A DNA stretch of 64,000 nucleotides from Pegea sp. RAD2-039 (GCA_034620365.1 JAQGEQ010000163.1:372001-436000); one strand, 5' to 3'; positions 47,183 to 62,062 are shown, numbered from the stretch's first letter. Made by a program: numbers and translations. The notes: a model not told the origin generated them from the sequence alone.

Positions 47183-48014
47183 ACTCTAAACTGTGATTCA
47201 ATTACACTAAAAATATCTGAAATTTTGAAAATATCTCATTATAAATAGACTAACATAAATTTAAAGCATCAAAACGCATCTATAGTTCAAAGCATTTTGT
47301 GTATAAATCTGTAAATAAAAAACTTCAAAATAACGATCTACTTTATAGGAAGCAGTTTGTAACCTTTGTAACAATATGAGATTCACAAAATTTGTTTCAA
47401 TAGCTCTACTTAAAAGTATCTTTAGTTCAAAGATGTAAAATTTGATCAGTTTTTTTTGTCCCTTTTTAAACAAAGGTTTGTTAAACTCTGAAAATGACAT
47501 GTTTAGATATATTAGATGTTCTAATTAAAAGTTTTTATTTAAATGATTAATTCTAAAATCTGCGCTTTCAAATTACCTCTGCTAAATATTGAGCTCCATT
47601 AATTTACCTAAAATCATTTTATAAACTAAAATAGATAAACCTATGATCTGAATTCACAGAATTAATTTTGAAATACAAATAATATCGACAACATGTTTTT
47701 CGGTTTTTACAATCAAAATACAAAATACTTTCAGTAACAAAATATTTCCTTGAAAACAATTACCAAAGATTTACATCAAAATGTTTAATTTAAAAACAAA
47801 ATAATCTCTAAAAAATTCAACTCTTCTTAAAGTGATAAAAATCGTCGAACGAAGAGTGTTTTAAACTCTCAAATATATGTTATTTATTAGTTCATTTACT
47901 TGAAAATAATTGAAGTATTGATAATGGCCTGCTTCGGCCATACTGGGTGTGCTATGGGAGTGTTGTCAAAAACATAATGAAATACAAAAGTGTCTTCCTT
48001 TTCTTCTCTATCTT

Positions 48015-48090
48015 TCATTTACTTGTCCTTCCGGAACAGGAAACGTCATTCGGAGCGATCTGCTGCAAAATCTTCCCATTTGCTCGCAAG
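48015..48090 (-). mobile_element. RTE-like element 3' scrap
   Basis: cattcggagcgatctgctgc and the following aatcttcccatttgctcg match the HAO-intron element tail at 32109-32145 with a few changes. Confidence 0.75.
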
Positions 48091-48944
48091 AATGAATTTT
48101 ATACTTAAATATTTCAAAAAAATATAATTCTTAAATATGAATAAATAAGTAAAAATATGAAGAGATAACGAATAAGCCAGAATTATTTGAGTTTTGTTAA
48201 TTTTAGATTAAGTGAATAACGCCATTTTCAAAGTTTATTGTTTTGAAAAAAGTACTTTCATGAGATATCAATCAGTTTTAGAAAGTTGGATTTATTTACT
48301 AAAAATTCACTCAACCTTGTGTTACTTTTCTACGAATTCCAGGAAGTAAAATGAATAAGTTCATCAATAATTAATCATTTTCATCACAAAAGATTAATTA
48401 TCTGAAAATTCTTTTTGCCGGTTTGTTGTTTAACAGATATTTTCGTTTCTCAAAGAAACGCCTTAAAAGATTTGTTGGAAAGTTTTTATCAGTTGAACTT
48501 TGAGACATCAAATTTCGCCTTACTGAAATATCATTGTAAATTATTCAAGTTTTCTTCATAAATATCTATTTAAAAAATTTAAACTACTTTTATATTGAAA
48601 ATGCTAATTACAACATTTAAATATTATTTATAAAATAAAACATATTCATAGGGATTGTTTTTAAAAGTCCAAAATATTTCAAGATTATTTAGTTTTATTA
48701 TATAAGTATTTTCCGATTTGTACCCTAATTTTTTGAAAAAGTTTTATCTAAGTCAAAAAAAACAAAAAAAAATTGCAAAGATGTATATAAGCGTCTTTTT
48801 ATAATAAATATTTGTTAATATTTAAAAATATTTTTATATAAAAGATAAAGAAAAATAAATTTAGTTTAATCAAGTTATTTTTAAATAACCTACATCTGCA
48901 AATTTCAAGTTGATTTATTGAATCTATTTTGCATCCGGTAAAAC

Positions 48945-48992
48945 ATTGATTTGGTAAAACAGTTGTAAAAGTGACGGTTTTACCAAATCAAT
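48945..48992. repeat. Perfect 16-bp inverted repeat with 16-nt loop
   Basis: attgatttggtaaaac (48945-48960) is followed after 16 nt by its exact reverse complement gttttaccaaatcaat (48977-48992). It could fold as a hairpin in RNA from either strand. No coding sequence nearby. Confidence 0.85.
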
Positions 48993-51900
48993 AGTATGAA
49001 GAAGTAGTAAGCGAATACAGATAACAAAATATCTGAAAACTTTAAGAATTTTTTACTAAAATACGTATTTTTCAAAAGTAAATGTTGTTGTCCTATTAGA
49101 AGCTAAAAATAGTAGCTTAAAAAAAGCTTTTCCTTATTCAATCGAAAAAATATTGTAATAATAACAATATAAATATAAATAATAATAATAATATTATTGT
49201 ATTTTTGATTTCTTCAACAACATAAACCGATTGTGTTGATAAATTAAGAGTATTATTAGAAGTCTATCTTTCTAAACGTTTAAAACTTGCAACTCTATCA
49301 ATGTATAAGTATAATTTTAAAATTGAAAAATGATAATAGTAAAAAATAATAAGAATTTAGATCTAATGCTAAACTTCTAGCTATTATAATCGCTTAAAAA
49401 CATTAGTTTGATGGTTGATAAACTTAACAAAAGTTATGCAATTTTAAAGATTCTTATTATAAAAAGAAAGTAATGAAGAAAATATAAGTAATTTAAATAG
49501 ATTTTAATGAAAAAATAAGTTTTGATAATTGTTGAATTTAGATTTAAGTGAATTTTATATTATTCTTTATTTCTACTAGCTAAATAATTAAAATCTGTAC
49601 AAATGTTTTAACAATTAGCGTAATATTGTGATTGATTTCTAGGATTTAAAATTGTATAATTTTAAGCAATTTTTATATGTCATTTACTATACTAGGTCAT
49701 ACTTTTAAACTAAATTAAGAAGTTTGTAAAAAAACTTACAAAATTTATACAGAATGTTGTAAAATGTGATTGGAAACTCTAGTAAGCTAACATTAGTACA
49801 ATTTATTACTGTTTCTAAGCAAAAGAAGCGTTAGTCATTTACAAAGTTTTCGCACGCGTATATTCCTTCGACGTCTATATTTAGGAAAAAAACGAGATTT
49901 GATATTTATAATTTGCATTTTGAATTAATTACAAATATATATCTAGTTTTTTATAGGTGATGCATTAATAAACATCAAAAATTTAATTTTTTTAGCAGCT
50001 ACAAGTTTATTTTTTACTTATTAGTTGTATTTTAAGTTTTAAGTATTTATTTAAGATAAAAAATTTATTTTTTAGTGATATATTAAAGTATTTTTTAAAT
50101 ATTTTCAAGTTTAAATTAAATAGTTTATTAAATTAGTAAAAAAATTGTTTTTAAATATCTTAAGGTTCAAATTTAAATTTAATGTAAACAATTTATTAAA
50201 AAAGTTGTTATTTTTAATAACAAATAATCTATATTTGTAATTATGACAAGTAGTTTTCATAATAATTATTATTTGATATATAATATTTAGTTTATTTTCT
50301 TTTTCATAAATATAATAAAAAAATATAAGAAAAATCTTTTTATAATAGAAATTTATAAATTTAAATTTTATGAAATGAAACATTATTTTTATTAGATAAA
50401 AATGTAATAATTTTAAAAATTGCTTAAATGTATAAAAAAGTTCTTCAGGTTATTTATATAGTAGAAAATGTTTCTTAAATTGAATAATTATGTTTTTGTC
50501 AACATTAATAAGTAAGCAAATTGTTTACTTTCAGTTAAAACATAATTTCGATGTATTTATTACAATATTTTTACAAAGTAATTGGTTTTTCATTTCAAAA
50601 ATCAGAGCATTTGGTTTTTCAATAAATTTTAGCTCATTTATATTTTAGAAAATAAATATTGAAATATCAGATAATTTTAGGAATCTTGTATTTATATGAA
50701 TACTAAAATATCAATCTTTTAAACTTCTGTTTGTGTAAATTATAATTCTTAAAAATAAAAAAAGATTTTTAATTTATCAATAAAATTTCCAAACTAGAGA
50801 AAGTTTAAGATTTTTTGTAATCTGTTAGAATGTAATTTTTGAGTTAGTTTCAGTGAAAAATTTATTAGTTCATATTATTCTTGTATTCTAATTACTTTTG
50901 ATGAAGTTACATAACTCATAAAAAGTTATTAATAGTAAGAATGGTTCAATAGTTTACAAACGCTTAAAAAATTTTTTAGTTTTCCTTATTTTATGTAAAG
51001 AATTTTAATTTGTTATTATAGCTTAAGTAAACACTAAACTATATTGAACTTTTTAAAGACTTTTATTATAGTTGGTAGCAGTTATTATGTATTTTATTAT
51101 TATATTTCTATCTACAACTGTACTAGAATTTGCTAGTTATATACTTTGTATTTTTAGAACTATTTTCAAGTTTAAAGTTAATGAAAATTTTTATCTATGA
51201 TTTTTCAATGAGTAATAAAAGTTTAACAATAAATTTTTTTCTAGTTTTTTTAGTTACCTAACTTTGTATGATAGAATATACAATAAAAGAAAAATGATTA
51301 TATTTGTTTAGACTTTTAGTGGTTTTATAGTGTGTTAGTCTTCATTAAGACAGAACTTCTACAAATATTAAAAAAATTCGATTACTTATTAGTTTAGTTT
51401 AAACATTTCAAAAACTTTTTTGATCTTTATTCTCTATTTAAAAAATAAATTTTTAAGCTTTTACTAGTTTAACTTTAATCCTAACTAATTGTTAATTTAG
51501 TTTGTCTATAACTAATTTCAAAATTTTTTTTTATATATCCATATTCTTATAAATTTATTTTTAAGTTTATTTTTTATATCATAAAATAAAGTTTAATCTA
51601 AATATTATGTTCACAATTTTAATTGACTAATCATTTAAAGCAATGAACCGAAAAAATTGCTGATTTTTTTGTGCAGATTTTCTACAAAATTTACTTTCAT
51701 TTTCTCTCAGTACTTTTAATAATTTTGGAAAGACATTTTTTCAGATTAGCAAAAATATTATTTGAATATTTCAATGTTTTAGATAATATTTAATATTTTT
51801 ATAAAAAGATAAATTGTATACTATCTAAAAAAGGCTTTAACAATTGGTTTGAAATTGTGGTAAGAAGCTTATATTTTAGTATTAAAAACCAACTTTAATA

Positions 51901-54900
51901 TGGTTTGTGCTATGTGGTAAATGTTGTACTGATAAAGTATATTGTGTATCAAGTTGTAGATAAAAGTTGTTATTTGGTTGGTTATTTGTCACTGTATTTT
52001 GAAATATACATTTTAAACTATAAAAAAGTCACACGAATGTTAATCTTAATTTAAGTTTTAATTACTTAAATCTTTTTCTGTTTGGTTGTTATTAAAAAAA
52101 TACATTTTTTTAAACAAATAATTTTTATTTTAGAAGAATATCATTAAAAGCCCAACAAAAGATGCTTTTGGATTAACAAAATAGAGGTAATTAGTTTCTT
52201 TACACTTGAATGGATTTAAAAAAAGCTTTCAATCACAATAAATCGGGTTTTATCTAACCTGAAAATGTCAATTTCTAGTGTGATGATAATTGCATCTTCA
52301 TCTTTAGTAGCATTTGTTTAAATATTAGACTTAGTAGGATGTAGAACAGCAGAATTTTCAAAACACTTCACAGATAATAATTCAATAATTGAAATATTTG
52401 AAAACTGTTTTCGAACAGCTGTTTGTAAATTAATAACAAACTTCTTTATCTTTTGTTATTTTCTTTCCTAATTCAAATAAATATATCCGTTTCCTAAATG
52501 TGAAATCTGACAGAGATTGATATTATTACAAATTAACACTAAATTTTCTAACTACTTGTCTAAACAACCTGTTTTTTTGCATTCTTACAACTAGTACCTT
52601 CTTTCTCATTTCTTTTTAATTAATTAAACCAATTTTTTATCTGTTTTTTTTTCTTTTTAGTTTACCAAAACGTAATTTCTCATCCTTAAAATCTAAACAA
52701 ATAATCTTATCACTAATTTGTTGCTTCTACCAGCTGCTAGTATGTTACTTGACGTTTTGACATTTGTTCGCTTTCTCAAACCAACTTATCGTTGATTTTG
52801 TAGTCTTGTAATATTCTATATTTGATTATTCAAACTTGTTTACATTTTATTTAAACTTTTAACTAATTTTTTATTTTTTTATTTCTTAAATTAAATGACT
52901 AATTTTCTTAATTTTTGAAATTTGTTAAAAATCGAAAACTTTGTCGGCATCTTCTGGTAATTAATAAATAATTGAATAGTTTAATTTTGATAAAATCTTA
53001 ATTTCACTGCTAAATTATTTCAGGTGAAAATATCAAAGTTTTATTTTCTAATTTCATTTAAATTACAAATAACAATTATAAATTTAATAAAAGTTTTTAA
53101 CTTTAAGATCGGCCGTGAAAATAAAATATATTTATTTTCAGTAATATCGGGTTATTTATCTAAATAATTATAATATAAACATAATTATTTTTATTCAAAT
53201 TTACGTTGAAAATTATATTTTTGTTAATTATATAAAAACCGCTGATTATTTGATAAGTTTTTTTTGAAAACATTGAATATATTTTAGAAGGTTTTCCGAC
53301 AATTATAATTTGCATTTTTTTTATTGATTTAATTCCGAATTAAAATATTTTGCTTTTTTCAAAAAGATTAAATAAAAAAATATTCATTCTACAAGTTTAA
53401 TATTAAACTGAATAATATTCTTTTATGTTTTGATATCTGTACGTCAATTTAAATCTAACTTTAAACTAATTTCTTTTCATTTAAGTCGAAAGTAATCTAC
53501 AGTTTTGTAAATTAATTACACTTGTAGTTCAATTTGAATATTGGTTTGTTTATGGTTGCTTACATCCTAAAGTTTTATTTGCATTTAGTCAAGTTTGTCT
53601 TTGCTAAAAACTGAAAAAGTATTTACTTAAAAAGCTTGATGCAAGTCATTAAAATATAAATAATTCTAAGTAGCCAGCTTTTTTAGTGATCAATTTTCAA
53701 ATAAACTTTTTAAGATGAAATGTTTTTCATCAATCCTTTCATGAAGGTCAAAAACAGAGAGCTTTTTGGTAAACATTTCTGTTTTACTGGAATTTCAAGC
53801 AAATAGTGGTTAACAATTGTCGGTTAATCTATTTATTCTGATTTTAAAATTAAATAAATTAATTTCAAATTAAATAAACTATAAGAGCTTTTTTGGAAAG
53901 ATTTCAGTAAAAGAAATTCTTGTGGCTTTATTATGGTTCCTTTTTTTTTATCCAAATATTTTCGAATAGTTTACATTTTCTACATAAACCCATGCGTTTT
54001 ACTACCTGGAATTTCATCTTTAACAACATTTTCTTTATCTTTCAAACTTTCTGAAACCAACAACAGTTTCGTGAAGCTTGATTTTTTCAATCTCTACATT
54101 TCCAAATAAAAAAAACTTCTTATTTTTATTATTAAGCTGAAAATAAATTGAAAATCTTTAAAAATGTTTTCTTTATTCCAACATTGATTAGAAAACTACA
54201 TCTTTTACTGACTTTCTAGTAACCTCTTTTTCAAACTTTTTAAATAATTATAAATTATTTTGGAAAACGTAATTGTACAGACTTTTATTAAAGCCAATTA
54301 ACTTTGTCAAACTATTTTATTGTTATTTAGAATTTGAGGTTATATTTATTTTATTAATTATATTTGAACTTTTATAACTTTGTTGAAACAATTACACCAA
54401 ATTATTTAAATTTCATTTATTTGGTTTCAGCGGTTTATTAATTCAGCTGAAAAGACACAAAGGTTTATTTGAAAATGTTTCAAAATTTGATTGCTAGCAA
54501 AGAATTGGATAACTTTTAATAAATAAAAGATTTCTATTCTTTAAAATAATTGAATTTTTTAATCATCAAATTAATCTTACCAGTTTTTTTTTTGTAAATA
54601 TTTAGTTTGATTGTCAGATAACTTTCAGACTATCACTTATAACATTTTAATCTATTAATTTATCAAAGGAATACATTGTTTATTTTTTATCCTTTCATTT
54701 CTACAAAGTCACTATTTTCCAATTTGACTTTCTGCTATAATTTCAGTTTATCTCTACTAATAGTTTAGCAAATATTTCAATTATCTAATTACAGTTTTAA
54801 AGAAATATGATTTGGTACTAATTTGTAGTTTCAGCATCTTCATATTTACATTTTTGTGAATAAAATAAACGAATAAAATTGACAAATAGGACCACATCAG

Positions 54901-55576
54901 TATTTGCTTGTCCGAATACTAGTACATCACCACCTTCTGCACTTCAAAACCTATCAACAAACGTATTTTATCGATATGAAATATTCTTTAAATCACTCTG
55001 TACGTTTTTTTCAGCTGTTTTAAACTGACAAAGCAGCTACTAGCACATGTCACGTGGTATCCTACAAAATCTTCTTTTTTATAGTAGAGATTATTTATGT
55101 TGGTAGATAAAAAGATTATTTGTGAAAATATTGAGTTTGATTCTTGCTTAAGAGGATTTCAAACCACTTTACAGTGTTGTTAGTTGATCAGATGATGTCA
55201 TTAAACAAACTTCACTGTAATCAGTCTCATAGACATTAAAAAGTCGACAGCAAAGTATTCGAAAAGGTGAAATAAATGTGCTACAACCAACCAACTAACC
55301 ATTGTCATAATTTCCAACAAACCTTTTGTAAACACAACTGTTAATTGTGGAATTTTTTGACATGCTTTCATGATGTCTTTCAATTTTCAAAATTTCTCTT
55401 TAAACTTTTCAACAAGATCTCCAAGCTTTTTACTGACTCACATCTCGCTTGTCACGCATCGCTGATTTTGTAGGCATCTTAACTTCTTTTTCTTTTTGTA
55501 TGCCAGTTTATTTGCAGAGAAGCAAAAAACTTCTCTGTGGTGGTCACAAAGAATAAAGCTTCTGGTGTCATCTTTA

Positions 55577-55584
55577 TGACGTCA
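55577..55584. promoter_or_regulatory. TGACGTCA (CRE) palindrome
   Basis: Perfect CREB/ATF palindrome in gene-poor DNA. One of three within 7.3 kb. Confidence 0.35.
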
Positions 55585-57853
55585 TTCCGTTTCTACTGAC
55601 ACTGCTTTCTTGCTTAATGAATTTTAAAGAATTTGTTTTTGTCTTCATTCTTACAACTGATTTGCATTTTTTCGACCAATCAAAATCGAGCTAGACGTTT
55701 TTGAAATTTGTTTATGTTTGAAGTTTACAGAAACTTTAATTTTTTATCACTTCAGTTAATAGTTAAAGATCAAAGAAGTTAATAAAATTCAGAATTTTTT
55801 CATCAACTAATTTGCATTTTCAGATCAGTTTTTAGTTTTAGAGAATTTATTTTCACTGCATTCGTAGAAATTGAAAAACTATCTGTGAATGATATCTATT
55901 TTTATTTCCAATTTCTTATTGTGCCAAATTTTTTGATACTCAAAATTGAATTAAATTCTATATCTGAGTTTTCACTGAGATTACCATCTACATGTATTCA
56001 GATGAAAATTTTGAAACTTTTGAAAGATCTAGTATCAGTCTCTACAATTTTTCTCGTTTCTATCTTTATCATTACTTTAAATAACTTTTTGTTGTGAAAA
56101 TATTAACATTTTATATCTTGGCGTTGTTTTTAATGTACTGACATTTTCAGCTTTGATTTCCAATCCAATAAAATCAAGTCATCAAAAGTTCTTTGAAAAT
56201 TACGATTTGATTCAACTATTTCATTAACTTTGTGACTTGATTTTGAAAAGTTGTAGCAGTTTGATTGAATTTTTTACAATTTCTGACTACTTGTGAAAAA
56301 TTGCTACAAAAATGATTTAAATGTTTATTTTACTAAAAACTAAATTAAAAAGGGTAAAGATCAAACTTTTTTTGATTGTGAACACGTGTTAGAAGTTAGT
56401 GAAGATTTCAAATTTGTCTGTTCACCGGAAGTTACCGGATATTGATTTGTAGTTGTTGTTGTAAAAGAATTTTATTGTTAATTCAGTTTTGAGCAATTTT
56501 GACAATTAATTATTTGATTAAAAATTAATTTTGTAACTTTTAATTAAAAGAATTTATAAAAAATTGATATCTGAAACACAGAACCTAATTTTGCTGGTCG
56601 AAAAGCATCATCTACTTTTAACAATAAATTCTTTTTTCGACAATTATATGAAGATCTTGCCAAGTATACATCAATAGATGATTTCGTCACTACATCACAT
56701 CTCATAATAACTGCAAATATATTCCGCCAAAATACAAGCCAATATCTTTTGTCATTGACATAACCACGACATCACTCAACTTGTAGTTTACTTATTTTAA
56801 CAGGATCTATTTATCTTACATCAATATTTTCACCTTTCATTATCGACTTTTTCTTTTTATACAATTAATTATCTAAAGGTTCTTCTGACATTTTCAACAA
56901 ATCATTTAATTTTCTTTTAATTATTTTATAAACAAACTTTTTTTTTTCACTTTTTTTACTTTCATGTTTTTTATGTGAAATTTATAAATCGAAGTATTTC
57001 TGTGTCATCTGCAACAAACCTTTTTTACTTTCAGTTGTCAGATGAAACATCGAATGAATTTTTGTGTCCTTATCAAATCACTTGTATGTCTATCATCAAA
57101 TTCTTCCAAATAATTCACTCTTTTAACATATACTTCAAAATCAGATGGCGTAAAACTCTGAAGCTCTTTTTACCTCTAACAGAGTCTTAAGTCTTCAAAG
57201 GAATATTCCAAATAATTCTCATTAATTTGTTAGTGAGACAAGCAGATTAAACAAAGATAATCTTTTATAAAAGATTTAATCATCGATATATTTGATTATA
57301 TAATCGTTTATATCTGCAGATAATTTTATAAAGTATTCAAATATTTAACTATTTTCAATATTTATAGATTCTTATAAAGTTATTATCAAATTATTTAGAT
57401 ATAATATAAATAATTTCTCGTGTCATAGTAGGTTCTACTTTTATTCAAATATTTTCTGGAATCAGTTTCTTTTAATAATTTCAATTTATTACTTTTTGAA
57501 AAATTCAAATATTTTTGGTGCTTTTCAAACCCTGCGGTTTATATAAGATTTAAAAAACAATGACAGAAACAAATTAGTCTGTTAAAAAGCTACTTATATT
57601 CTTGTGATTGTTTTAATATTCAATATTATCAGATGTTACTATCAGACATTTGTTAGTTTACATACTTTTCATATTTCAATTATATCTTATTGTATTTAGT
57701 TGACTGGTTTATTAGTCGAATAAATCTCAAAACGAAATTAAATTTCCTAAAAATAACGATTTATGAAATGATCGTGAATACCCAATCTATTTCTTCAACT
57801 TGTTTAGCTTCATCGGATTTTTACAAACTTTTATCAGTCACAGCCAGCGCTGA

Positions 57854-57861
57854 TGACGTCA
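57854..57861. promoter_or_regulatory. TGACGTCA (CRE) palindrome
   Basis: Perfect CREB/ATF palindrome inside the 3' part of the open frame 57690-57884; could be chance or a regulatory site. Confidence 0.3.
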
Positions 57862-60800
57862 TCACAACGATAGTTGGCTCTTAAATAACTTTATAAAAAG
57901 CTTAACGTGCTAAAAATTGGAATAAAGCAAGAAAAAGCTCGACAAGGTGGTGTGTTAACTGTTCAAACTTTATTCCAATTTAATTTCAATTTAGCAAAAC
58001 GCTTGGTTGAGAAACTTAATATTCACTTCGTGTTTCAAATCACCCGTCTTCAGCCTTACTCTTGTCTTTTTTTCAATCTTTTTTTTTTGAGTTTATTCTG
58101 AGAAAAGATAGATTTACTGATTAGGTTTTAATCGAAGTATTTTTTAGTTTTCAGCATTTTTTATTCCGATATGAAATTGTCTTTTTGAAGTCAACTGTTC
58201 AATGTGGAATTTGTGAATTGATTAAAACCAGACAAATGTTGATGTTTGTACCACATCACCAATTTGCTGGTGGTCGATGTAAAAATTATATTGAAAAGTA
58301 AACGGATGATGTGACAAACTCACTAAAGAATTCTCTAGTATTTCTACTTTTTTAAATAATTAAATCTTTATCTAATTTGATAATTATTTTGAAAACCACA
58401 TTTTTCAGAACCTTCTTTTGTGGGTTTTATGTGAAATGGTTTGAACAGTTTTTTTGTAAATTTCAGAATTCTAGAGATCGTTGTCTTTTAACTTTGATGA
58501 AATTCTTTGAATATCTTCGTTTTAGTTTGATAGTATTTGTGTTGTCAATTGCACACTTAAATTGTAATAATTCTCAAACCAAATCAGTTTGTATCTGAAA
58601 ATATTTTTATGTTTAATAAATTGTCGATAGTTTTTCAACTCATCGCTTTTTTCAACTGACTTTTGTGCCAAAAATTACTTCAAAAATAATTTGCTTCTAA
58701 CCCGAGTTGTTTCATCAAAGTAAAAACAAAATTATCATCTTCGAAAAGATGACGTTGAAAACGTTAAAAAATCAAATTTAAGTAATTAAAAGAAGACAGA
58801 TTGAAATCCAATTAAATATTTGACATTTATAAATTGTAAGAACTGAATACTACTCAATAAGAAAATTTCAAAGTATTCAAAACCACATCAAATCTGAAAA
58901 GGTCCCAAAGCTGTCAAAACAGAATCCAAACTTACTCCTGATCAGCTTATCTTTAAGTTCTTGTCAATTTTTTTCACAAAGATTTTATGGACGCAGATAA
59001 ACTCTGATCAATTTAGTATTTAGTGAAGTCAGCAAAATTTTGAAAGTTATTGATTTAATAGCTGATATTAATCTTTATTCTTGTCTAAGTTTCAAAATTG
59101 TAGAAATTATTTTGTGAATGTTTTTCTTCTGGGAAATCTATGATTAAGTCATGTTGTCTGTCTTGAAATTTGCTAGCGATCTGATAGACCGCTTTTAATT
59201 ATCAAATGTCATTTTTACTTCTTTTATGTTTCTTAACAATTATTTATTGGATACGTTCAACTATATCAGTTGCTTTAATGAAGTTATTTTTTTGTCTTTT
59301 AGTGATTATCTTTATTTATCTAGAAGTTGCAGCACTTTTCCTTATTTGGTTTTTTCATCAGCTAAACTTTTTCCGATTTTGATTTAAATTGTTGCTTATT
59401 AGCCGCATAGGTTTTTATTTTACGTTTGTTTTGCTGTTTACTTTTACAAATCAAACAATAGATCTTGTCAACATTTTTAATTCATTTAATTTTGTTTTAG
59501 TTAATAAGTAATAAATATTTATAAAATTATCCGTAATTTCTTCACTAACTAACCATGCTGTTAGATAATTATGATTTAGTTATTTTTTCGAGATAACAAC
59601 AAGAATTTATTTTAATTTTGTTCAGTTTTCAAATTGAAGAAATTCTTTAATTTTTTCCAGTTTGAAATATTTTTCCACATTTTCTTACAAATATTTATGA
59701 TTTATCAGAAAAGCTTTTTGAACCTAAACTTATTTTGTTACATTTAAACTTTAGTGATCAGCAAATACTTTTTTTTTAAAGGTTTTTACATCTTTTGAAT
59801 ATATTTACTTCTATAGAAAATTCCTTTTCTATTGAAATGGGTTAGACAAGAGTTTTTTGATAAATTTCGTTTCGATATTTTCACAATAAATATTCATTTT
59901 AATTTATCTTTTTTACGTTTTATCATCTTGAAGTGCTTGTAAACGTGTTTTTACTTCTTAAAAAGCATGTATCAGTTACTAAATTAAATAAATCTTTTAT
60001 TAAGTTCTTTTTTTTTACTTTTTTTTATTTAAAACTTTTTGTGTCAAATTATATTTTATTATTATTTAATTTCGTTGTTTGAAAGTTTGAGTTGTAGGTG
60101 GAAACAATCAAGTAGATTAAATTGAAGTAATTTCAATTCTACAGCTAGTTTAATTACTACATCAACAGCTAACAAGTGTTTGAATTAAAAAGCTTCATGA
60201 AAATTATTCAGTTTTCAACGTGAATTCAGATTCCAGGTGTTAAACCAATTGAAGATTTTGTTTGTGATTGAAGCATTAGTAATAACAGCTGTAATCATTT
60301 TTATAATTACATCACCTTAATCAAAAGTTCATTCAATCTATTAACAGTAGCTAGAATTTTACAGTTTAGTAACCACTACATGTTATGTCAGTCAATATAT
60401 CTATTTGATAAAAGATTATTTGTGACTTTTTAGCATTCAATTAATTGATTTTTTATCAAGTCTTTACATATCACGTTTTGGTAATTTATTCATAAAATTT
60501 CCAAATCAGTTTGTCAAATGCTAATTATTTGATAATTTACTGGAAGGTGTTTTGAAATTTCTAAGAATTACAAATTGAATACTGCTAAAATGTAATTGAA
60601 TGTAAAGGAAAAAAAGGTTTGTTTTTAAGAAATTAGAAACTGTTTGTAATAGTTTTATTGAAATTACAGCTAACTAATTGTAAAGAAAGTGAAAAAAAGT
60701 GCGTGAAGTTTCTATGAATGTTAGTCAGAATATAAGTGAAAGGATAACTTGTTGAAAACTTCAGAACGTTATTAAATAGAGATTTCATCTTAGAATCATT

Positions 60801-62062
60801 CAAGTACTTTAAGTCTCATATATGATGACGTGTTTTATTGTTTGCAGAAGCTCCAGCTCGTTCTACTACTAATGTTAAACTTTCAATGAATACAATCCCA
60901 ACTAAAGTATTTCTTTGATGAACCCACCACTAGTAAGAACTTAGGTTTTATCTTATTCGATTTGTTTGAATTAAAAACTCAAATGCCTTTTCAAAGTAAG
61001 TTTGTCATTATTCTAGTTTATTTTTCATAAATTTCTTCAGTTTTTTTTGTAGCTTTTCTATTTTTTTTTGTATCGATTTAAACTTTAAAGTAATTTTTTT
61101 CTGTGATTTACTTATTTACAACTGAAAATACTTGCTCATGTAAACTTCAATGAAAACTTCAGCTACATCTACTAGTAGTTCAACTCAATTTTGTTTTTTT
61201 GGGAATTTTTGTCCTTCAAATAGTTACTGTTTTGAAATGATCGGATTTTTATGAGTCATATTTTCATGGCACTTTCTCGTATTTCTTTTGCATTTTAGAA
61301 ACGCAAAAATCTTTGGAAACGGAAATAGTTGGAGAAGCAATTATAATAATTCTCCGAAAATTCAATAATCAATAATTTTTCTACTTTTATGAAACTCAGT
61401 TTCAGTTTTTATAAATATTTAAACAAAATATTTGACAACTTTGTTTACAGTTGAAAGTATTCAAAGGCATAATTGACATTTTTATATCTTAACAATTATC
61501 AATATTGCTTACAGGATTATCAACAGACGATTTTCTACAAAATAATCTTCAATTTCTTCACTTAGAGCAAGCAACTCAGTAATAAAGTGGTTTTTAGAAC
61601 TTTTATTTTGTAAATGTTGACAATTTTCAGTCCTACCACCTCAGCAATTTGCTTAAAGTGCCTAAGTACTCCAAGAAGCAATCTGTAGATTTGGTTTTGT
61701 GTTTACAAGCAACTTCAATTGCTCAGTTAACTTCAGTATGGAAAGTTTACAGCAACAGCAGATAGAAATAGATTAGTTGATATTTTTGTTTTCAGCAAGA
61801 AGCTATTTATTAGTCAGTTATTAAAATGTTACCTGACAAAATTTCCCTTTTTAATCAGATTATTTTAATTTAAGTTGATTTACAAAAACGATTTCCAAAG
61901 TATTTAACATTTCACAAGTCTTTTTTTAGTTTACAATTTGAATAAATTTGATTGACTGATTTACAAATGTCTCATTTCAGCACAAGCTCTACCACTAAAC
62001 TTATAAATAATTCGACAGCTAAACTTAAAATGAGACTTAGTAATCAACTTACTTTTGACTAA

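Larger units (their letters stand above)
47183..54889. other. Long A+T-rich region, no gene recognised
   Basis: About 7.7 kb with no exon I can defend; open frames such as 50383-50111 (minus) are Lys/Phe/Asn-rich products of composition. It holds an RTE-like scrap (48015-48090) and a perfect 16-bp inverted repeat (48945-48992). A stretch at 52136-52192 begins after tattttag and reads KNIIKSPTKDAFGLTK then stop, a weak exon candidate. Confidence 0.45.
54890..62062 (+). other. Cluster of exon-like segments, possible unrecognised gene(s)
   Basis: Several plus-strand segments start after an acceptor-like AG and read as protein. 54890-54962 ends at a gtattt donor (TTSVFACPNTSTSPPS). 56582-56763 is about 60 open codons (PNFAGRKASSTFNNKF, then DDFVTTSHL). 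57035-57190 begins LSDETSNEFLCPYQ. 60848-60906 reads APARSTTNVKLSMN. 61163-61254 reads TSTSSSTQFCFFGNFCPSN. 61515-61578 joins in frame to 61631-61688 through a 52-nt GT-AG intron, the usual size here (STDDFLQNNLQ; PTTSAICLKCL, stop). 61981-62062 reads TSSTTKLINNST, ending in a stop. Several are Ser/Thr-rich. I found no start exon and no homologue, and phases do not chain across the whole set, so this is only a candidate. Confidence 0.3.

Noticed and set aside
50111-50383. Minus-strand 90-codon open frame
   Set aside because: Almost only Lys, Asn, Phe, Ile, Tyr and Leu; a product of A+T composition with no splice context or motifs.
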